39,886 bases of DNA, taken from the NCBI GenBank assembly GCA_945923475.1, contig CAMELE010000018.1:1-39886 (forward strand), in the 5' to 3' direction. Each line of letters starts with the position of its first letter. Positions within the stretch are counted from its first letter, which is position 1. Of this stretch, positions 34,900 to 39,886 are shown piece by piece. This DNA is from an uncultured Mollicutes bacterium (GTDB taxonomy: Bacteria; Bacillota_I; Bacilli_A; Acholeplasmatales; Anaeroplasmataceae). The position numbers and the translations under genes are program-made. A model generated the notes under the pieces. That model had not been told where the DNA came from. It ran no database searches and was given only the letters and a program-made list of their open reading frames with translations.

Positions 34900-37800
34900 T
34901 TACTTTGTTAATTCAACTAAAGTTCCATTTCCGAATACATTTAGGTATAGTTTTCCGTCTTGAAGTTCTATCTTATGCTTTCCAGCAGTATCTGTTCCTT
35001 CTATTAATGTTAAAGTAATAGTTCCGTCAGAACCTACCTCATATGAATATTTTCCACTCTTTGAGCTGATTTCAGGAATGCATATTGTAACATTATTTCC
35101 ATCAAATGTTGCTTCAAAAGTCATATTCATACTAGCAAATTTAAATTGTGCTGTATATTTACCAGAAAAAGCTCCTTCGCTTGAAGATTTAGTATAAACT
35201 GTACCGTTTCTATCAGTAATAGTTCCTGTAGAAGCGTTATATGTATACATATATGTATAATACCCATCTGTTAAAATAAGTGTAGTTTCATCACAACCAT
35301 ATACATTTAAGCTTTTTCCTTCAGCTACAACAGTTGAATTACCCTCTTCTACAATAATTACATCTTCAAAGCTTGATGTCCATGTTCCAATAAAGTTTGC
35401 ATTGATTTCTACTGCAGGTGTTTCCTCAGAAGAACCACCTTCTTTTGTAAATTCAACTATTGTACCATTACCAAATACGTTTAAACATAACTTATCGCCT
35501 TGGATTAGTAACTTATGATTACCAACAACATCTGATCCTTCTACAAATGATAAAGTAATAGTTCCGTCAGAACCAACCTCATATGAATATTTTCCATTCT
35601 TTGAACTGTTTTCAGGAATGCATATTGTAACATTATTTCCTTCAAATGTTGCTTCAAAAGTCATATTCATACCAAAAAATGTGAATGGTGCTGTATATTT
35701 ACCAGAAAAGCTGACAGATTCACTACTTGAGTCTTCACCTTTTGTATATTGGTTTCCATCTGAATCAGTCAATTGATTTGTAGACGCAGTATATAAGAAA
35801 GCAAATCTATTTGATGCTTCACCATTTACAATACATTGTAATAAAGTTTCAGTACAATTTACTATTGTTAATGTATTTCTTCCTAATTGAATTTCTGTAG
35901 TATCAGCTGTAATTGTTATACTTCCGTTATCACAAGTCCATGTTCCAATGAAATTTGCATTAATTTCTACTGATGGTGTTTCTTCAGAAGATCCACCTTC
36001 TTTTGTCCATACATTTTCATATTGATCAGAAATTGTTCCATTTTCGTTATATGTGAATGTTGTTGTTGTCCATGAGTCTTTAACAACAAGTGTTGTTTCA
36101 GTGCATGAAATAATTTCTTCTGTATCACCAAATAATGTTGCACCTGTTTCAGATACTACAAACTGTTCATTATGGTCATTTACCCATGTTCCAATGAAGT
36201 TTTCATGGATTGTTACTCCTTCAGTTTCTCCACCTTCAGAAGATCCACCTTCTTTTGTAAATTCGCTTGTTTTTCCAAATGCTGTTACTTTTAATACTCC
36301 ATTTTCAATAAATAATGAATAACTTCCTACTACATTTGTTCCCTCAGTCAACGTTAATGTTACTGTTCCATCTCCATTTACAACATATGTATATGTTCCT
36401 GTTGCAGTACTATTTCCTTCGACTTGTGCAACTAATGTTCCTGTTGTATTTGTTTCTACAGTAAATTCTGCAACATATGTAAACATTCCATTCATAAGTG
36501 GTGCTGTATATTTACCTGATACCAATACTGAATCACCTGAATCTTCTTTTGGCTCTGTAAGTTCATACTTGTTACCATTTGCATCTACTAATTGAACAGC
36601 AAATTTAGAAGATAATGCTAAATCAAATCCTAATTCACTTCCACTTACATGGTTAACTGTGAATCCATTTGTCGCATCATATGTGAATGAAGCTGTTTCA
36701 GTTCTAGTAGAATCTGTAGTATCAGTAATTGTAACACTTCCAGTTAAATCTGTATCCGCATTTTTTGTAAATACAACGCTATATTTTGTACCATTAACAA
36801 CGGCTTCCTTTGTTCCTGTTAGTAAACTAGAAACCTCAGGGTTAGCACTAACAACAATTGTAACCTCTTTTGTAGCTGCTACTCCACCTTCACAATCAGG
36901 TATTGCACCTGTTAGGATAACCTTATATGTACCAGGAGCTGTTGCATTGAACTTGTAACAATCCTTTTCAAGGGCCTTATCAGCTACTAATGTAGCATTT
37001 TCTGTACCTGCTGCTAATGCTGCAGTATATGTTTGTGTAAATTTTGAATCAATGTTTGCTTTGATATATAGAGTATTTGCTACATACATTTCATATGTAT
37101 CAGCTGTAACGAAGTCAGAGCCCTCGCCATCATATAATGCTGAATCAACAGTTGCTGGAGCTTGTTCAGATACATTGAATGTATATGTCTTTGTAACATA
37201 TGCAGATGATACTGTTAAAGTATATGTACCAGCATATTTAAATGTAACACTACCTGACTCTCCATAGAATGATGCCATAGCATATGACCAATCACTCAAA
37301 CCTCCTGATAATTCATAACCAGAATTAGTTTGACCTAATAATGTAGCTTCAAATCCATCGAAATAAACTTCTGATTCTGGGGCGATATTATCAATAGTTA
37401 ATTCATATTGAATTCTCTTATTATTACCACCATCTGGGTCTGCACCAGTATCAAGATCAACATCATAAACCTTTCCACTTTCTGCAACTTCACCATTAAT
37501 CTTTAAATCAAATGAATCATAGAACGCAGTTTTTAAATCAAATGGTAATTCAGACTCTGCTGCTTTAGCTCCGACACTTTGACTAACAGTTATAGTTTTA
37601 CCATTTTGAGTAGAAGCTCCATCCTTAAAATCAACTATATAAGAAGAAACACCATCTGCATCAGTAGTCTTTGTTACTGTGAATTGCTCGTCTGCTGGAA
37701 TAGCCTCTAAATCAGAATAATTTGAATATTTTCCAAACTCCTCTACCTTAACATAAACCTTATCAACAGAACCAGCATCTGATAAAGTAAATTCAACGTT

Positions 37801-38958
37801 GATGCGATAGAATACATATGAGCCATAACGATCATAATAATAATTTAAATTAAATTTATAGCCTGCTGCATTTTCTAAATTAGCACATTCACCAACGCTT
37901 TCAGCAAAATGACTTGCCTTTGCATCATTCTTAAGATCGTAAAGTGCACTAACAAGTCCTGCTGCACCATATGAATAATTTGTTCCTCCGAATAAATCAT
38001 ATTCAAATCCCTTTGTCGCCTCAAGGTTATGTTCAGTATAAGATTTATATGGTTGACCTTCTTCAGGTACATCAATTGTAATACATGCATCCTCACCATT
38101 TCCATCCTTATATGCCACCATATATTCAGGATCATATGTATATGAACCATATCCATAATCAGATGTAGCAGTAACCTTTACATATGAAGTTCCATACAAA
38201 TAATTAATATTTTCACTTGATCTACTTACTTCATCATCTGGATTATATTGACTAGTAGATGCAGCTACAATTTCACCAGATGCAACAAATGATTCTTTTT
38301 CACCAGCTAATGCTATAGCACCTTCTACTGAATCGAAGCTATATTTAACAGCTGTTACTTTAACACTCGCACTCTTTTCTCCATAGCTAACTGTAACATC
38401 ATATTCTCCTAAAGCATTAAATACGGTAACCACATCACCTGATGCATTCTTTACCTCAAAGGTATAGTCCTCGGCTGATAATGTTACTTCTGAATCTGTA
38501 TTATCAACAGGATTTGTATAAGTAGCTTTAACTGTTAAGTCTGCGGCTGCTAATGAATCACCATAATGGAAATCCTTACTTGCAACTGTTGCAGAAACAC
38601 TCTTTAATACTAGATTTTTAACTTCTACTGAATAAGTGGTAGATTTACCTTCAAAAGTTACTGTTACTGTATATGTACCAGCTTTTGATAAATCAACTGC
38701 ACTGCTATTAACTGTAGCATTTGCAGTTACATCAACTGTGCTTCCATCACTATAAGAAGCTGTAACTACTAATGCTCCTTTACTAAATGAGTCTCCTACA
38801 GCAAATACATTTTTACCACCAGATACCGAAATTGAAGATACTTCTTTTTGTACTTCTGATGTAGTAGGAGTATCGACACCGCTACATGATGCAAGACTTG
38901 CTACTGCAACACCGGATAGTGCAAGAGCACTCAATACTAATAATTTCTTTTTCTTCAT
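34900..38958 (-). CDS. Large surface lipoprotein with Ig-like domains and repeated beta modules
   Basis: A 1352-residue lipoprotein with lipobox SLAS-C25. Two Big_3-like Ig domains (about 40-210) carry YSDGSTVDVT and AGTYTVTV. A long unique region (about 210-620) is rich in Tyr, Gly and Asp. Further Ig-like strands follow, and then the C-terminal half holds modules in the order A1-B1-B2-A2-B3-A3. Module A begins SGKYTA and ends near EFTKE; module B begins NFIGTW and ends near YTK. They are joined by Ser/Glu linkers (KEGGSSEETP). No catalytic motif is seen. It has its own promoter and terminator. Module B recurs in the first protein of the MoxR operon downstream, suggesting common function. 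It is probably an adhesin or structural surface protein. Confidence 0.85.
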   Translation of the reverse strand: MKKKKLLVLSALALSGVAVASLASCSGVDTPTTSEVQKEVSSISVSGGKNVFAVGDSFSKGALVVTASYSDGSTVDVTANATVNSSAVDLSKAGTYTVTVTFEGKSTTYSVEVKNLVLKSVSATVASKDFHYGDSLAAADLTVKATYTNPVDNTDSEVTLSAEDYTFEVKNASGDVVTVFNALGEYDVTVSYGEKSASVKVTAVKYSFDSVEGAIALAGEKESFVASGEIVAASTSQYNPDDEVSRSSENINYLYGTSYVKVTATSDYGYGSYTYDPEYMVAYKDGNGEDACITIDVPEEGQPYKSYTEHNLEATKGFEYDLFGGTNYSYGAAGLVSALYDLKNDAKASHFAESVGECANLENAAGYKFNLNYYYDRYGSYVFYRINVEFTLSDAGSVDKVYVKVEEFGKYSNYSDLEAIPADEQFTVTKTTDADGVSSYIVDFKDGASTQNGKTITVSQSVGAKAAESELPFDLKTAFYDSFDLKINGEVAESGKVYDVDLDTGADPDGGNNKRIQYELTIDNIAPESEVYFDGFEATLLGQTNSGYELSGGLSDWSYAMASFYGESGSVTFKYAGTYTLTVSSAYVTKTYTFNVSEQAPATVDSALYDGEGSDFVTADTYEMYVANTLYIKANIDSKFTQTYTAALAAGTENATLVADKALEKDCYKFNATAPGTYKVILTGAIPDCEGGVAATKEVTIVVSANPEVSSLLTGTKEAVVNGTKYSVVFTKNADTDLTGSVTITDTTDSTRTETASFTYDATNGFTVNHVSGSELGFDLALSSKFAVQLVDANGNKYELTEPKEDSGDSVLVSGKYTAPLMNGMFTYVAEFTVETNTTGTLVAQVEGNSTATGTYTYVVNGDGTVTLTLTEGTNVVGSYSLFIENGVLKVTAFGKTSEFTKEGGSSEGGETEGVTIHENFIGTWVNDHNEQFVVSETGATLFGDTEEIISCTETTLVVKDSWTTTTFTYNENGTISDQYENVWTKEGGSSEETPSVEINANFIGTWTCDNGSITITADTTEIQLGRNTLTIVNCTETLLQCIVNGEASNRFAFLYTASTNQLTDSDGNQYTKGEDSSSESVSFSGKYTAPFTFFGMNMTFEATFEGNNVTICIPENSSKNGKYSYEVGSDGTITLSFVEGSDVVGNHKLLIQGDKLCLNVFGNGTIVEFTKEGGSSEETPAVEINANFIGTWTSSFEDVIIVEEGNSTVVAEGKSLNVYGCDETTLILTDGYYTYMYTYNASTGTITDRNGTVYTKSSSEGAFSGKYTAQFKFASMNMTFEATFDGNNVTICIPEISSKSGKYSYEVGSDGTITLTLIEGTDTAGKHKIELQDGKLYLNVFGNGTLVELTK
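34903..36525 (-). repeat. Duplicated A/B beta modules within the lipoprotein gene
   Basis: Copies A3 (about 34903-35172) and A2 (about 35445-35712) are in exact register at 540 bases (180 residues) and nearly identical over long runs: 35011-35030 equals 35551-35570. A1 (about 36255-36525) is 804 bases further from A2 and more diverged. B modules fill the intervals (one between A2 and A3, two between A1 and A2). This points to a recent in-frame duplication of one A+B unit. Confidence 0.8.
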
Positions 38959-39019
38959 TATATTCCACCTCTATATATATCCCACTAATTCAAAACTAAA
39001 TAAATCTTGAATTGTGTAC

Positions 39020-39048
39020 ATTATAACGCTTTAAATGCATAAATTCAA
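39020..39048 (-). promoter_or_regulatory. Promoter of the large lipoprotein gene
   Basis: On the minus strand, -35 TTGAAT (39043-39048), a 17-base spacer and a perfect -10 TATAAT (39020-39025). The leader is about 57 bases, with a GAGGTGG ribosome site. It contains an inverted repeat (TTGAATT/AATTCAA arms at 38987-38993 and 39007-39013) that could fold at the start of the mRNA. Confidence 0.65.
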
Positions 39049-39159
39049 TAGTTTTTTCGAATTTTATTGCAATATTTACTAAAAAGTTGCTCTTAAATCG
39101 TATTAGTCGCGAAATAAAAGCGTTTTCATTCGGTGTATTAAATTTATATTAATCTAGAT

Positions 39160-39789
39160 TTATATAAATAAGTCAAATTCTAGTTCCTTAATAAAATTAG
39201 TTACAAACTCTTGTTTATGAGTCCAATACTTTTTAGCAGGAGCTGTTACCATAGGATTTTTAGTTAAAATATGAGATGAATATTTCTTTATTCTAGCTAA
39301 ACCATTGCTATAGCTTTGGGGATTTTTTTGTCCTTCAACCATTAAGTCCCAGCATATTGACATTGATCCTTCTTCATCTAGCCAATCAGATTCCATTAAT
39401 ATAATCAATTCTAATGGTGTAGTGTTATCTTTAAATAGCTCCTTATTAGAATGCCTTGATATTAAAAAATAAACGAAGTTAATTGTATTATCATCATATT
39501 TACCATTTGCATACTTTAGCCAAATATCACCGCTTTGTAATGGATGTGAGTTTTTATATTCCTCAAATCCGTAACCAATGTCGTGGAATAAGCAAGCTAA
39601 ATACAATGATTTAACATCTATCTTCTTTTGAAGCGTTTCATCTAGTTCATTATAAATCCTTTTTGCCCATCCAAGTACATTTTGCACATGAAGGTCTCGT
39701 TTCCTAAATGTTTCTTCTTTTCTTCTTGAATCATTACCAGCATTGTTATGAAGGAATTCTTTCATATATTCAATTTCTCTTTCAAACAT
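39160..39789 (-). CDS. HD-domain metal-dependent phosphohydrolase
   Basis: A 209-residue cytosolic protein with the HD superfamily ligands H34 (RDLHVQNVL), H69-D70 (LFHDIGYG) and D135 (LMESDWLDE). H82 and H113 are likely extra ligands or substrate contacts. It is a single-domain protein with no synthetase or sensor domain, so a nucleotide or small phosphoester is the probable substrate. The exact one cannot be named. It has an AAGGGG site and its own promoter, and no operon partner is seen. The downstream gap 39159-38959 has only an imperfect hairpin and the next promoter. Confidence 0.8.
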   Translation of the reverse strand: MFEREIEYMKEFLHNNAGNDSRRKEETFRKRDLHVQNVLGWAKRIYNELDETLQKKIDVKSLYLACLFHDIGYGFEEYKNSHPLQSGDIWLKYANGKYDDNTINFVYFLISRHSNKELFKDNTTPLELIILMESDWLDEEGSMSICWDLMVEGQKNPQSYSNGLARIKKYSSHILTKNPMVTAPAKKYWTHKQEFVTNFIKELEFDLFI

Positions 39790-39809
39790 AAAACCAACCC
39801 CTTTTATAT

Positions 39810-39839
39810 ATTATAAACGAATAGAAGGCAAAATAACAA
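39810..39839 (-). promoter_or_regulatory. Promoter of the HD-domain gene, touching the right-edge repeats
   Basis: On the minus strand, -35 TTGTTA (39834-39839), an 18-base spacer and a perfect -10 TATAAT (39810-39815). The -35 ends one base before the inverted repeat at 39841. Confidence 0.55.
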
Positions 39840-39840
39840 T

Positions 39841-39859
39841 CCACCCGTTCAACGGGTGG
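39841..39859. repeat. Perfect GC-rich inverted repeat at the right edge
   Basis: CCACCCGTT and AACGGGTGG pair perfectly over nine bases around a single central base. It is sharply richer in G+C than the flanking DNA. It may be a terminal hairpin of an IS200/IS605-like element or a terminator stem for a gene beyond the edge. Confidence 0.5.
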
Positions 39860-39863
39860 TATT

Positions 39864-39885
39864 CAGGCTCCCCTATAAGGGCCTG
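39864..39885. repeat. Second hairpin at the right edge, cut close to the window end
   Basis: CAGG (39864-39867) pairs with CCTG (39882-39885) and CCCT (39871-39874) with AGGG (39878-39881), with a three-base bulge. It lies four bases from the preceding inverted repeat. Two adjacent hairpins in low-GC DNA suggest the subterminal structure of a mobile element. Confidence 0.4.
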
Positions 39886-39886
39886 T

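Noticed and set aside
35900-37270. Several open frames on the plus strand opposite the large lipoprotein gene (and similar ones opposite the protease and OppA)
   Set aside because: They are Val/Ser-rich mirror images of Thr/Asn-rich coding sequence, lack ribosome sites and promoters, and lie wholly inside long well-supported genes.

Overview
This window is about 30% G+C, and all 22 protein genes I accept lie on the minus strand, so transcription runs right to left. TGA is used as a real stop codon (the ATGA overlaps at 26581-26584 and 31051-31054), ribosome-binding sites are of the AGGAGG type, and promoters are of the TTGACA/TATAAT type. Eight genes encode lipoproteins with Cys lipoboxes. 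This fits an uncultured, anaerobic, low-GC Bacillota, probably gut-dwelling Bacilli of the RF39/Erysipelotrichales/Acholeplasma-relative kind. It argues against a mollicute with recoded UGA. The taxonomic placement is inference. There are no tRNA, rRNA or CRISPR features. No stretch over 300 bases lacks a gene; the longest gap is 18071-18344.

Layout, in order of transcription. (1) 39789-39160 is an HD-domain hydrolase whose promoter abuts inverted repeats at the right edge. (2) 38958-34900 is a monocistronic 1352-residue surface lipoprotein with Ig-like domains and duplicated beta modules; it has its own promoter and a strong terminator. (3) 34651-24893 is a tightly overlapping six-gene operon: DUF4175-like membrane protein, MoxR AAA+ ATPase, DUF58 protein, BatA-like VWA protein, dual-VWA membrane protein, and lipoprotein. 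(4) 24746-18345 is a four-gene thiol-redox operon: a TlpA-like lipoprotein, a five-TM protein ending in a CXXC tail, a membrane polyferredoxin fused to an outer thioredoxin domain, and a small lipoprotein. (5) 18070-1423 is a nine-gene peptide-utilisation operon: an InlB-repeat lipoprotein, OppA, OppB, OppC, OppD, OppF, a 78-residue membrane protein, a 2477-residue subtilisin/LRR surface protease and a small lipoprotein. (6) 1252-89 is an RlmI-like rRNA methyltransferase, followed by a terminator and what looks like the 5' end of a group IIC intron running off the left edge.

How the parts fit. The protease-Opp operon looks like a capture, cleave and import unit for external protein. The MoxR/VWA operon and the redox operon are separated by only one promoter. 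They are tied together by paralogous lipoproteins: 24893-26584, 22002-24746 and 18345-19094 share an N-terminal Ser/Thr linker plus a small beta domain with a P-x-GYTY signature. A second module (F-x-G-x-W) is shared by the large lipoprotein at 34900-38958 and the first gene of the MoxR operon. My reading is that 18345-38958 forms one cell-surface system: a MoxR/VWA assembly or quality-control machine, a transmembrane electron relay, and their secreted, unusually cysteine-containing lipoproteins. This is inference and is the most novel content of the window.
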